Below, in pieces: positions 51,808 to 60,856 of a stretch of 64,000 nucleotides of DNA (position 1 is its first letter; every line of letters starts with the position of its first letter). The notes beneath the pieces were generated by a model, which did not search any database, was not told the origin of the DNA, and worked only from the letters and a program-made list of their open reading frames with translations. The stretch comes from Pedobacter ureilyticus (GTDB lineage Bacteria; Bacteroidota; Bacteroidia; Sphingobacteriales; Sphingobacteriaceae). The DNA lies in assembly GCF_005925345.1 (NCBI RefSeq), contig NZ_SSHJ01000014.1, positions 50,453 through 114,452 of the forward strand, given 5' to 3'. The translations under genes and the position numbers were made by a program.

Positions 51808-52680
51808 ATGCAATTACCCAGTCCAATACATCAGGTTACTTACAATAACCACACTTTTTCCATTAAAAGAGATGATTTGATCGACCCCTTTGTGTCGGGC
51901 AATAAATGGCGCAAACTCAAATATATCCTGCTTGATGCAGCTGCTAAAAACAAAAAACACTTAGTAACTTTTGGCGGTGCCTATTCTAACCACTTACTAG
52001 CCACAGCAGCAGCGGCGGCAAAGCATCAGTTAAAAGCCACAGCATTTGTAAGAGGCGAAGAAGTGAATAACGAAATGTTATCTCTTTGCAAAATCTTTGG
52101 AATGCGATTACATTTTGTGAGCAGAGAAAGCTATCGCGATAAGCTGCAATTGTTTGAGAACAGATACGGAAATGATGAGAATACCTATTTCATTAACGAA
52201 GGTGGGGCAGCGCCAGAAGCCATCATTGGCTGTACAGAAATTATTGAAGAACTAAACGAACCTTTCGATCATATTTTTTGCGCTGCCGGTACAGGTACTA
52301 CCGCTGCCGGATTGCTGAAAGGAATTAATCAGCTCGAATTGGACACTCAGCTTCATGTAATACCTGTATTAAAGAACGGAAGTTTTATCAAGGAAGAAAT
52401 AGCCCATTTTGAGCAAAATCTTTCCAGGTTAAACCTTCACACCAATTATCATTTCGGAGGCTATGCGAAAACCAATCCAGAGTTAATATCTTTTATTAAA
52501 GATTTTTCGGCGAAAACCGGCATCCTTATCGACCCGGTTTACACAGGAAAAATGTGTTATGCCATTAACGATCTTATCGAAAAAAATCATATCAAAAAAG
52601 ACGCTCGTATACTAGCTATTCACACAGGTGGTTTATTCGGAATTTTAGGAAAGATTGCCGAATTTGAGAAAACTCCTTAA
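51808..52680 (+). CDS. 1-aminocyclopropane-1-carboxylate deaminase/D-cysteine desulfhydrase-like protein
   Basis: A 290-residue PLP enzyme of fold type II. The N-terminus is IHQVTYNNHTFSIKRDDLID; the Schiff-base Lys is in SGNKWRKLKYIL, followed by TFGGAYSNHLLATAAA and CAAGTGTTAAG (phosphate-binding). Either ACC or D-cysteine may be the substrate; the key residues differ subtly and I cannot decide. The start follows immediately after a terminator T-run, so expression may depend on read-through. Confidence 0.88.
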   Translation: MQLPSPIHQVTYNNHTFSIKRDDLIDPFVSGNKWRKLKYILLDAAAKNKKHLVTFGGAYSNHLLATAAAAAKHQLKATAFVRGEEVNNEMLSLCKIFGMRLHFVSRESYRDKLQLFENRYGNDENTYFINEGGAAPEAIIGCTEIIEELNEPFDHIFCAAGTGTTAAGLLKGINQLELDTQLHVIPVLKNGSFIKEEIAHFEQNLSRLNLHTNYHFGGYAKTNPELISFIKDFSAKTGILIDPVYTGKMCYAINDLIEKNHIKKDARILAIHTGGLFGILGKIAEFEKTP

Positions 52681-52838
52681 AATATTTTTTCCACATTTTT
52701 TGAAAGCCGCAGAAGTTTTTAGCAAAATCTAACTTTAAACGGTTTAAACCTAGTTTTTGAACTCAGAGTTCAAAAACCGCCTAAATTTGATATTTTGGCA
52801 CATTTTTATAAATTTGAGTTGTACCAAAACTTAAATTT

Positions 52839-54170
52839 ATGTATCAATTAAGTGTAGCTCCAGACCAAGTTAAACCAACATTAAAAAAACATATCCTTGC
52901 CGACGGTTACGACCTTATCTACGACATAGAAAAAAGCCAAGGGGCTTATATTTACGATGCCAAACACAACCGTAAGCTCCTAGATTTTTTCACTTGTTTT
53001 GCATCTGTACCTTTAGGATACAACCATCCTAAAATGTTAAACGATGAAGCCTTTAAGCATAATTTATTTTTAGCGGCCTTAGCCAACCCTTCAAATTCTG
53101 ATGTTTACACGCAACAATACGCAGAGTTTGTAAATACATTTTCTCGTGTAGGTATTCCTGATTATTTACCACATGCCTTTTTTGTAGCAGGCGGCGCATT
53201 GGCTGTAGAGAATGCGCTAAAAGTGGCCATGGACTGGAAAGTTCAAAAAAACTTCGCTAAAGGGTACAAAGAAGAAAAAGGCTTTAAAGTTATTCACTTT
53301 GAAAAAGCTTTTCATGGGCGTAGTGGCTATACGCTAAGCTTAACCAATACCTTACCAGATAAAACCAAATGGTTTGCCAAATTTGATTGGCCTAGAGTGA
53401 GCACCCCTCAGCTTAAATTCCCCTTAAACGAACAAAACCTAAAAATAGCCAACGAAACAGAAGCTGCATCTTTAGCACAAATTAAACAAGCTTTTGCCGA
53501 CAATAAAGATGATGTTTGTGCCATTATCATCGAACCTATCCAATCTGAAGGTGGCGATAACCACTTTAGAGAAGAGTTTTTAATCCAACTTCGCCAACTG
53601 GCGGATGAAAATGATGCCTTCTTAATTTACGATGAAGTACAAACCGGTGTAGGTTTAACGGGAAAGTTTTGGAGCCACCAGCATTTTAGCGAAAAAGCAA
53701 GACCAGATATTGTTGCATTTGGTAAAAAAATGCAAGTATGCGGTATTTTGGTAGGCAGCAAAGTAGATGAAGTATCAGGCAATGTATTTAATGTTCCATC
53801 ACGTATCAATTCTACCTGGGGTGGAAACTTGGTAGACATGGTTCGCTCTACACAAATCTTAAATATTGTAGAAGAAGACAATCTATGCGAGAATGCTGCA
53901 AATGTGGGAGAATATCTCAAAAACAACCTTCAGGAACTGGCAACCCAATACGATAAAATGAGTAATGTTAGAGGCAGAGGTTTACTTTGTTCGTTTGATT
54001 TTCCTGATAAGGACATGAGAAATAAGTTTATTGAAAGAGGAATGGCAGAAAATGTAATGTTCTTGGGCTGTGGTAATCAAACCATCCGTTTTAGACCCGC
54101 ACTTTGCATTGAGAAACAACATATTGATGAAGGAATTGAAGTGATGCGCAAGATTTTGTCAACAATTTAA
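52839..54170 (+). CDS. lat: L-lysine 6-transaminase
   Basis: Lat transfers the epsilon-amino group of lysine to 2-oxoglutarate, giving 2-aminoadipate 6-semialdehyde (piperideine-6-carboxylate). The 443-residue class III enzyme has FFTCFASVPLGYNHPK, VAGGALAVENALKVAMDWK, FHGRSGYTLSLTNT, EPIQSEGGDNHFR and FDEVQTGVGLTG-type YDEVQTGVG, with the Schiff-base Lys in VAFGKKMQV. The FFTCF and FHGRSGYTLSLTNT blocks separate Lat from ornithine and GABA types. Confidence 0.9.
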   Translation: MYQLSVAPDQVKPTLKKHILADGYDLIYDIEKSQGAYIYDAKHNRKLLDFFTCFASVPLGYNHPKMLNDEAFKHNLFLAALANPSNSDVYTQQYAEFVNTFSRVGIPDYLPHAFFVAGGALAVENALKVAMDWKVQKNFAKGYKEEKGFKVIHFEKAFHGRSGYTLSLTNTLPDKTKWFAKFDWPRVSTPQLKFPLNEQNLKIANETEAASLAQIKQAFADNKDDVCAIIIEPIQSEGGDNHFREEFLIQLRQLADENDAFLIYDEVQTGVGLTGKFWSHQHFSEKARPDIVAFGKKMQVCGILVGSKVDEVSGNVFNVPSRINSTWGGNLVDMVRSTQILNIVEEDNLCENAANVGEYLKNNLQELATQYDKMSNVRGRGLLCSFDFPDKDMRNKFIERGMAENVMFLGCGNQTIRFRPALCIEKQHIDEGIEVMRKILSTI

Positions 54171-54193
54171 CCTGCTCACTAGACATTTTTTTC

Positions 54194-54242
54194 AAAACCA
54201 TTAAGAAGCAAAACATATAACCACCTACTTCTTAATGGTTTT
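54194..54242 (+). terminator. Terminator of the lat gene
   Basis: AAAACCATTAAGAAG (54194-54208) pairs perfectly with CTTCTTAATGGTTTT (54228-54242), 15 bp with a 19-nt loop. Confidence 0.8.
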
Positions 54243-54299
54243 ATCATTTCATGACTTCTCTGCTACAAACGCAAAATCAATTTCTTTTAATTTCGGGAC

Positions 54300-54692
54300 A
54301 TGAAAAAAATCGGTATAGCCTTGTTTGTAACTGTTCTTATTGGCTGGATGTTGAAAGATACCTTTACACAATCTGGCATTGAAGATTTAAAAGGCGGCTT
54401 TAAGGAAGTAGCGAACTATAGAAACGAAAACAACACAGGGCCAGTTCAGCGAATTTATGTGGTTACAGTTAAGGATACCTTAGGTGCGCAATTAAAAGAA
54501 TACGGAGATTTGATGCCCCACACCAAATATGGCAACACTAAAGTTTATTATTTTTTGTCGGACAAACCGGTGCCAACGGCACTTGAACCAGGAGATATCA
54601 ATTTCGACGCTAAGTTTAATACAAACTGCTTTGCTTTATATGAAAAAAGTGCGATGGGCAATGTAGGTTTGATTAAATGGCCGTTAAAGTAG
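54300..54692 (+). CDS. Hypothetical membrane-anchored or secreted protein
   Basis: A 130-residue protein with an N-terminal hydrophobic segment (IGIALFVTVLIGWML, about 4-18) and an extracytoplasmic part with RIYVVTVKDTLGAQLKEYGDLM and KVYYFLSDKPVPT. No known domain recognised. ATG follows TAATTTCG by 4 bases, a near match to the leaderless promoter pattern. Confidence 0.65.
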   Translation: MKKIGIALFVTVLIGWMLKDTFTQSGIEDLKGGFKEVANYRNENNTGPVQRIYVVTVKDTLGAQLKEYGDLMPHTKYGNTKVYYFLSDKPVPTALEPGDINFDAKFNTNCFALYEKSAMGNVGLIKWPLK

Positions 54693-54729
54693 TAAGTTTA
54701 AGATATGAGTGATAATGATTGCCAGTCAG

Positions 54730-54771
54730 GAGCTTGTCGAAGAGTATTTGTGATAATGTTTCAACAAGCTC
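54730..54771. repeat. GAGCTTGTCGAA stem-loop between convergent genes
   Basis: GAGCTTGTCGAA (54730-54741) pairs with TTCAACAAGCTC (54760-54771), 11 of 12 bases. It resembles a common dispersed repeat. No strong T-run follows. Confidence 0.6.
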
Positions 54772-54798
54772 AAGATGGCATAAACGATTATACATCAA

Positions 54799-56160
54799 TT
54801 ATACAAAAGCAGAATATCCTGTAATCGCTCTTCCCACAATTAAGGTATTGATTTCTTTAGTTCCCTCGTATGAATAAATGGCTTCAGCATCTGCCACAAA
54901 ACGAGCTACATTATATTCTAAAAGGATACCATTCCCACCCATTACTTCTCTAGCTTTACTCACTACGTCTCTTGTGCGTAGTGAACAAAAAACCTTTGCC
55001 AAAGAAGCATGTTCATCTTTTAGCAAACCTTGATCCTGTAGCTGAGAAAGTCTAAAGCACAGCGTTTGCATAGCGGTAAGGTTTGATAGCATCTCTACTA
55101 AATGATTTTGAATTAGCTGAAACGAGGCGATTGGTTTTCCAAACTGTTTTCTAGTTCTAGTGTAGTCCAAAGCATTTTCGTAAGCGCCACGGGCACAACC
55201 CACGGCCTGCCAAGCCACACCAGCTCTAGTCATCTGCAACACTTTAGCTGTATCTTTAAATGAATTAGCATTTTGTAACCGATCAACTTCTTGCACTCTA
55301 CAATCAGTTAGTGTAATTAAACCATTCTGAACTATTCGTAGCGCCATTTTATTTTCCATCTTCTCTACAGCAAATCCAGGGTTATCTTTTTTTACAATAA
55401 AGCCTTTAACTTCTCCGCTATCTTCGTCTCTAGCCCAAATCACTAAAATATCTGCGAATGTGGCGTTACCAATCCATTTTTTTTGACCGTTCAACACCCA
55501 TTCATCACCTACTTTTTTACAGGTGGTGGTTAATCCGCCTGCAGCGGCCGAACCCACTTCGGGCTCAGTAAGGCCAAAAGCGCCAATGGTTTCAAATTTT
55601 TGCATAGATGGCAACCACTTTCGCTTTTGTTCCTCAGAACCACAAATATAGATAGAGCCCATTGCCAATCCACTTTGCACACCAAAAAACGTAGATAGCG
55701 AAGTATCTATCCTAGCCATTTCCATAGCTAAAATTCCTTCCATTAAATTTGATTTACCCGGGCAACCGTAGCCTTTGTAAGTCAAACCACATATATTTAG
55801 TTCTGCTAATTTTGGGATAATCTCAAAAGGAAATTCTGCCTTATTCCAATAATGATTTACAATTGGCTTTACCTCCTTTTCTAAAAACGTACGAACTTTA
55901 AGTTGTAACGCTCTGTCTTCATCGTTTAAAGCTTCATCTCCTAAGTGATAGAAATCGCCTTCGATAGGCGGCAATTCTTTTTTTCGAGAACTTCCACCCA
56001 TCATTTTTATCATGCCCTGTAGTTGCTTTTCATCGAGACTAGATATCGTTTCCACCATTTTAGGCAGATCGACTTTTTTAGAAAGGGCTTCTAGTTTTTG
56101 AAAATCTACACTTTTAAATAATTGATAAGCGTTTTTTAAAGAGGAAAATAGATTGGCCAT
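54799..56160 (-). CDS. Acyl-CoA dehydrogenase, glutaryl-CoA dehydrogenase-like
   Basis: A 453-residue flavoenzyme. The catalytic core has FGLTEPEVGSAAAGG (FAD site) and IYSYEGTKEINTLIVGRAITG, in which the Glu of YEGT is the catalytic base; this ending is very close to glutaryl-CoA dehydrogenases. It is about 60 residues longer at the N-terminus than usual. With lat upstream on the opposite strand, a role in lysine degradation to crotonyl-CoA is plausible, but the intermediate enzymes are not here. Confidence 0.85.
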   Translation of the reverse strand: MANLFSSLKNAYQLFKSVDFQKLEALSKKVDLPKMVETISSLDEKQLQGMIKMMGGSSRKKELPPIEGDFYHLGDEALNDEDRALQLKVRTFLEKEVKPIVNHYWNKAEFPFEIIPKLAELNICGLTYKGYGCPGKSNLMEGILAMEMARIDTSLSTFFGVQSGLAMGSIYICGSEEQKRKWLPSMQKFETIGAFGLTEPEVGSAAAGGLTTTCKKVGDEWVLNGQKKWIGNATFADILVIWARDEDSGEVKGFIVKKDNPGFAVEKMENKMALRIVQNGLITLTDCRVQEVDRLQNANSFKDTAKVLQMTRAGVAWQAVGCARGAYENALDYTRTRKQFGKPIASFQLIQNHLVEMLSNLTAMQTLCFRLSQLQDQGLLKDEHASLAKVFCSLRTRDVVSKAREVMGGNGILLEYNVARFVADAEAIYSYEGTKEINTLIVGRAITGYSAFV

Positions 56161-56563
56161 AGATGGGATAGGTTTTAAGTAAAAGTTAAACGCCAGAGCT
56201 AACCGACTTTATGATTTTACACTTTAAACAAAAAACAACCTAAATTGTTGGCTTTTCAAGGATTTTCTCCAAAAGGTTTCCGAAACACAATATTTGTTGG
56301 CGATGAGGCCACTGGTATTAGGAACAATCTATATCAATTGATTTAGGGTATAAATTAACTAATAATAACCATCTTTTGATGTATAAAGACCCAGCCTAAA
56401 ACTTTGTGTTCTTTGTGTCTTTGTGGTTAATTATTTTATCTTCCGAAAACTTATGCCGAGAACGCGAACAAAGGCAAATCAAAAGAGCAAATTACACGTT
56501 GCCGTCTCCACCAACCTTTCGCACTAACTTATAAGGCACTCCTTCTTTCGAAACATCTAATTC
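56161..56563. other. Noncoding gap containing a dispersed repeat
   Basis: A 403-base gap. At 56404-56430 lies a 27-nt repeat (TTGTGTTCTTTGTGTCTT and continuation) that recurs inverted at 57292-57318. No gene or RNA is recognised in the rest. Confidence 0.6.
56404..56430. repeat. Inverted 27-nt repeat copy A
   Basis: The 27 bases here are the exact inverse complement of 57292-57318; the two copies bracket the bshB1 gene. Core: TTTGTGTCTTTGTGGTTAA. Confidence 0.8.
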
Positions 56564-57280
56564 TTACCTCAAATCGAACAAACTATCTACGCCTAAAAGC
56601 TTTCTAGATGTAAAACCCTCGCCATATTCGGCACCTATGTTCTTACCCATTTCTCTAGCCCGAGCAATTACCGATTGTAAAAACGCTGGCGTAGAAATAT
56701 AGGTTTGAGGCTCATCTTCGTTTGGACTATCAAACTGCGTTTTGAAAGCCTTAATCGCTTCTATTTTTTGCTCCATCTGCTCAGAAATATCAACAATAAT
56801 ATCGGGTTTAATATAAGTATCCTGAATGTATTGCAGGGTTAATCTCGGTCGCCAAGGTTGTTGGGCAACGCCATCCAAGCTAGTTTCAATTTTCCTTAAT
56901 CCAGATAGAAAAATGGCATCGTTAGCTAACTCAGAAGCTCTACCATGATCAGGATGGCGATCATATAGCGCATTGGTTAAAATAATTTCAGGCTGATATT
57001 TACGAATGATCTTTACCACTTGCAGCTGGTGCTCCTCATCATTTTTAAAGAAACCGTCTCTAATACCGATATTTTCTCTGGCATGAATGCCCATAATTAC
57101 AGTAGCGTTCTTAGATTCTTCTGCACGAGTTTCTGCCGTACCTCTTGTACCCAATTCTCCTTTTGTAAAATCTACAATTCCTACTTTTTTACCTTGCGTA
57201 ATATGCTTAATAATCGTACCCGAGCATCCTAATTCAGCATCGTCAGGATGAACGGCCAACACCAATAAATCTAATTTCAT
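56564..57280 (-). CDS. bshB1: Bacillithiol biosynthesis deacetylase BshB1
   Basis: BshB1 deacetylates GlcNAc-malate, the second step of bacillithiol synthesis. The 238-residue PIG-L-fold zinc enzyme has AVHPDDAELGCSGT (zinc ligands His and Asp) and RHPDHGRA (third His), and LRGLTRGE-like FTKGELGTRGT. The order and residues are those of the BshB1 group. It lies between copies of an inverted repeat, upstream of glutathione peroxidase. Confidence 0.95.
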   Translation of the reverse strand: MKLDLLVLAVHPDDAELGCSGTIIKHITQGKKVGIVDFTKGELGTRGTAETRAEESKNATVIMGIHARENIGIRDGFFKNDEEHQLQVVKIIRKYQPEIILTNALYDRHPDHGRASELANDAIFLSGLRKIETSLDGVAQQPWRPRLTLQYIQDTYIKPDIIVDISEQMEQKIEAIKAFKTQFDSPNEDEPQTYISTPAFLQSVIARAREMGKNIGAEYGEGFTSRKLLGVDSLFDLR

Positions 57281-57291
57281 TTATTCTTTTT

Positions 57292-57370
57292 TTAACCACA
57301 AAGACACAAAGAACACAATTTACATTTTAGCTATAAGAAGCCTACAAGACTTTGTGTTCTTTGTGGTTTA
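57292..57370. repeat. Inverted repeat copies B and C
   Basis: Copy B (57292-57318) is the exact inverse complement of copy A. Copy C (57350-57370, CTTTGTGTTCTTTGTGG) is a shorter direct version of A and overlaps the last codon and stop of the peroxidase gene. B and C can pair to form a hairpin. Confidence 0.75.
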
Positions 57371-57874
57371 CATATTTTCTTGTAATAACCTTTGTATTTT
57401 TTTCTTCACTTTAGACGAAGTTGGTTTAGTAAATGGAAAGAAATATTCCACTACTTCTCCTTTTTTATTGATCAAATACTTATGAAAATTCCAACGTGGC
57501 GTAGAGGTTAAATTTCCGTTTTGCTTTTTATCTGCTAAGAATTTAAACAAGGGATGTGCTTCTTTTCCTCTTATCATTATCTTATCAAAAATAGGGAATT
57601 GCACGCCATAGTTCACTTCGCAAAACTCGTTAATGGCCACGCCATCTAAAGGTTCTTGCTTACCAAAATCATTAGAGGGGAAGCCCAAAACTTCAAAACC
57701 TTGTTCAGAAAATTCGTCTCTAATTTCTTGTAATTCTTTTAGTTGCGGTGTAAAACCACAACCAGAAGCTGTGTTTACAATCAACAATACTTTACCGTTA
57801 AAATCGGCTAAGTTTTTTTCTGTTCCATTAATAAGGCGAGCCTTAAAAGGATACACTGTTGGATTTACCTTCAT
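57368..57874 (-). CDS. Glutathione peroxidase (Cys type)
   Basis: A 168-residue thiol peroxidase. NTASGCGFTPQLKEL carries the catalytic Cys (about 36), GFPSNDFGKQEP the Gln, and RWNFHKYLI the Trp, all family signatures. It has Cys where vertebrate enzymes have selenocysteine, so it probably uses thioredoxin or bacillithiol-type thiols. It is close to the bshB1 gene, fitting a thiol-redox role. Confidence 0.93.
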   Translation of the reverse strand: MKVNPTVYPFKARLINGTEKNLADFNGKVLLIVNTASGCGFTPQLKELQEIRDEFSEQGFEVLGFPSNDFGKQEPLDGVAINEFCEVNYGVQFPIFDKIMIRGKEAHPLFKFLADKKQNGNLTSTPRWNFHKYLINKKGEVVEYFFPFTKPTSSKVKKKIQRLLQENM

Positions 57875-57883
57875 ATTTAAACT

Positions 57884-58501
57884 TTACTGATAGTAGCCAG
57901 AGTTTCTAATGATCGATTCGATATCTCTATCTTCCTGAACACTGTAGGTATTTTTTAAATTATGTCCTACAACTCTTGCAACCAGTTGGTAAGAAAACGC
58001 CGCAAATTTCCCTTTTGTCTCCTTCACAATATCGTACGTTGTTCTTCCTACCTCTCTATCAATTAATTTAGTTAATATTTGTCCCTGAGTAATGGTTAAC
58101 TCCTTTATTTCAGTGTTAAACATCCTCTTTATTTCCTTATCGCATTCCTTTATTAAACGTTTTTGCTCCTTTTTATCTGCCGTTACTGCCACATCTCGCT
58201 CCAACTGTTCGTATCTTCTTTTTGCAAATAAAGCATAAGGCATTACCTTAAGTACATTATACCTCAACCTATTATAAGCTGCTTGCTCCTGCGGAGATTT
58301 CCAAATTCGCTGACCAATAATAACAACTTCTTTAAGGCCAATCCATGGAATCATGTAACCACCATCATTTGTAGCCGCCACACGAATGGTATCATTTTTG
58401 CCTAATTTTGGCCAAATACCAGTTGATGTGCTGTCTTGAGCATTTGCATCAAAAACAGTAATCATGACAATGGAAACAGCAAAAAGACGATAAAATTTCA
58501 T
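57884..58501 (-). CDS. DUF4294 domain-containing protein
   Basis: A 205-residue exported protein (signal about 1-21, MKFYRLFAVSIVMITVF, then DANAQ). The DUF4294 core includes VVIIGQRIWKSPQEQAAYNRLRYN-type blocks (seen as EQAAYNRLRYNVLKVMPYALF) and a C-terminal VGRTTYDIVKETKGKF. Start at ATG 58501; the alternative at 58519 is a TTG inside a promoter box. Found in Bacteroidota, function unknown. Confidence 0.83.
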   Translation of the reverse strand: MKFYRLFAVSIVMITVFDANAQDSTSTGIWPKLGKNDTIRVAATNDGGYMIPWIGLKEVVIIGQRIWKSPQEQAAYNRLRYNVLKVMPYALFAKRRYEQLERDVAVTADKKEQKRLIKECDKEIKRMFNTEIKELTITQGQILTKLIDREVGRTTYDIVKETKGKFAAFSYQLVARVVGHNLKNTYSVQEDRDIESIIRNSGYYQ

Positions 58502-58516
58502 AAATTTATGCCTATT

Positions 58517-58524
58517 CAAAGTTA
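58517..58524 (-). promoter_or_regulatory. -7 promoter box of the DUF4294 gene
   Basis: The minus strand reads TAACTTTG, 15 nt before ATG 58501; it excludes the upstream TTG as start. Confidence 0.45.
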
Positions 58525-58570
58525 GCGCTATTTTTATATATTCGTTTTAACTACAACCCAATATAACACT

Positions 58571-58592
58571 TTATAGTATAAAAATACTATAA
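58571..58592. promoter_or_regulatory. Perfect palindrome upstream of the (p)ppGpp synthetase gene
   Basis: TTATAGTAT (58571-58579) and ATACTATAA (58584-58592) are exact inverse complements around AAAA, 19 nt before ATG 58612 and within the divergent gap. It may be an operator or simply AT-rich promoter DNA. Confidence 0.45.
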
Positions 58593-58611
58593 TTTTACCT
58601 ATAAAACACAA

Positions 58612-60822
58612 ATGAAGAATACTTTGGTTATTGATCTTGAGGCAGAGAAAAAAGAAATACTGAAGAGGTACCGGGCTTTGCTACGTGCCTCCAAATCAAC
58701 ACTCCAAAAAGGGGATAAGAAAGAAATACGCAAAGCTTTCGATATGGCATTAGAGAGCCATAAAGACATGCGGCGAAAATCTGGCGAGCCGTACATTTAT
58801 CATCCGATTGCGGTAGCACAAATTGCGGCCGAAGAAATTGGCTTAGGAACTACTTCTATTGTTTGCGCCCTACTGCACGATGTAGTAGAAGATACCGATA
58901 TCACTTTGGAAGATATTGAGCGTGAGTTTGGCAAAAAAACTGCAAAAATTATTGATGGCCTAACCAAAATCTCTGGGGTTTTTGATACTAACAGTTCGTT
59001 ACAAGCAGAGAATTTCAGGAAAATGCTACTTACCCTGGCCGATGATGTAAGGGTAATATTGATTAAACTGGCAGACAGGTTGCACAACATGCGTACAATG
59101 GATTTTATGCCTCGCCATAAGCAATTAAAAATTGCCTCCGAAACCATTTATTTATATGCTCCACTGGCTCATCGCCTCGGATTGTACGCCATCAAATCTG
59201 AGCTAGAAGATCTTTCGATGAAATATCTTGAACCAGATACCTACAAATACATAGCCACTCAGCTTAATGAGAAAAAAGCAGAAAGAAATGCCTTTATTAA
59301 AAGTTTTGTAGAACCTATTACTGATATCTTGGCCGAGCAAGGTTTAACGGCAAATGTTTATGGTCGTCCAAAATCAATCCATTCGATATGGAATAAAATG
59401 AAGAAAAAGAACATTCCTTTTGAGGAGGTTTACGATCTTTTTGCCATTAGAATTATTTTAGACAGCTCCTTAGAAAGAGAAAAAGCAGATTGTTGGAAAG
59501 CGTATTCTATCGTTACCGATTTATACCGTCCAAATCCAGATCGCTTACGTGACTGGGTTTCTTCTCCAAAAGGCAATGGGTACGAGTCTTTGCATACTAC
59601 TGTGATGGGACCGAAAGGCCAATGGGTAGAAGTTCAAATTCGTACACAGCGAATGAATGAGATTGCAGAAAAGGGTTTTGCCGCACACTGGAAATACAAA
59701 GAAAGCAGCAATGATAATGGCCTCGATCAGTGGATCCAAAAAGTGAGGGAAATGCTAAGCAACCCCGAATCTAATGCATTAGATTTCTTGGATGATTTCA
59801 AAATGAACCTGTTTTCTGATGAGATCTTCATTTTTACACCAAAGGGAGCATTATTACAGTTGCCTTTGGGTGCAACAGCTTTAGATTTTGCCTTTGAAAT
59901 CCATACCGATATTGGAGCTAAATGTATTGGAGCTAAAGTAAACCACAAGTTAGTTCCACTTTCTTACAAACTGCAAAATGGCGATCAAGTAGAAATCATT
60001 ACATCTAGCAAGCAAACTCCTAAAGAAGATTGGCTTAATATTGTGATGACCGCAAAGGCTAAGTCGAAAATCAAATCATCCTTAAAGGAAGAAAAACGTA
60101 AAATTGCTGAAGAAGGAAAGGAATTGCTAGAGCGTAAACTCAAATCGCTAAAAATCACCTATAATACAGACAACCTCAATAAACTAAGCTACTTTTTTAA
60201 ACTTCAATCTACGCAAGATTTATTCATAAACGTTGCCACCGGTAAAATAGAGCTTAAAGACCTGAAAGAATATCTTGCAAGTGAAAAGGAAATTGAGAAC
60301 AGAGGCAACGAAAAAACGAGTGATAACGAACGCATAGATGCTTTACTTAAAAAGGTTAAAGGTCCAGAATCTGATGTTTTATTAATTGGCGAAGATTTAC
60401 AGAAAATAGACTACACATTGGCAGTCTGCTGTAATCCTATACCAGGAGATGATGTTTTTGGATTTGTAACTGTAAATGAAGGCATCAAAATACATCGTAC
60501 CAATTGCCCTAATGCAGCACAGCTGATGGCCAACTATGGTTACCGTGTAGTGAAAGCAAAATGGAACAGACAACAAGAACTGAGCTTTTTAACGGGATTA
60601 AGAATAGTTGGTATTGATGATGTAGGCTTAATCAATAACCTTACCAAGGTAATTTCAAACGATTTTAAAGTAAATATCCGCTCCATTACCATTGATACCG
60701 AAGACGGCATTTTTGATGGCTCTATAAAGGTTTTTGTAAATGATAAAGAGCATTTGGATAATTTAATTAAAAACTTGCTAGAGGTAAAAGGTATAACCGG
60801 GGTAACTAGGTTCGACGCCTAA
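58612..60822 (+). CDS. Bifunctional (p)ppGpp synthetase/hydrolase (Rel/SpoT)
   Basis: A 736-residue stringent-response enzyme. The HD hydrolase domain (about 45-200) retains HDVVEDT, so it can degrade (p)ppGpp; the synthetase domain (about 240-370) has RPKSIHSIWNKM, IRIIL and GNGYESLHTTV; then TGS (about 400-465, DEIFIFTPKGALLQLP) and a C-terminal ACT domain (about 650-730). Full Rel domain order and length. In Bacteroidota one Rel usually does both jobs. Confidence 0.95.
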   Translation: MKNTLVIDLEAEKKEILKRYRALLRASKSTLQKGDKKEIRKAFDMALESHKDMRRKSGEPYIYHPIAVAQIAAEEIGLGTTSIVCALLHDVVEDTDITLEDIEREFGKKTAKIIDGLTKISGVFDTNSSLQAENFRKMLLTLADDVRVILIKLADRLHNMRTMDFMPRHKQLKIASETIYLYAPLAHRLGLYAIKSELEDLSMKYLEPDTYKYIATQLNEKKAERNAFIKSFVEPITDILAEQGLTANVYGRPKSIHSIWNKMKKKNIPFEEVYDLFAIRIILDSSLEREKADCWKAYSIVTDLYRPNPDRLRDWVSSPKGNGYESLHTTVMGPKGQWVEVQIRTQRMNEIAEKGFAAHWKYKESSNDNGLDQWIQKVREMLSNPESNALDFLDDFKMNLFSDEIFIFTPKGALLQLPLGATALDFAFEIHTDIGAKCIGAKVNHKLVPLSYKLQNGDQVEIITSSKQTPKEDWLNIVMTAKAKSKIKSSLKEEKRKIAEEGKELLERKLKSLKITYNTDNLNKLSYFFKLQSTQDLFINVATGKIELKDLKEYLASEKEIENRGNEKTSDNERIDALLKKVKGPESDVLLIGEDLQKIDYTLAVCCNPIPGDDVFGFVTVNEGIKIHRTNCPNAAQLMANYGYRVVKAKWNRQQELSFLTGLRIVGIDDVGLINNLTKVISNDFKVNIRSITIDTEDGIFDGSIKVFVNDKEHLDNLIKNLLEVKGITGVTRFDA

Positions 60823-60856
60823 TTAATGGTTAATTATAAATGATTAATTGTTAACG

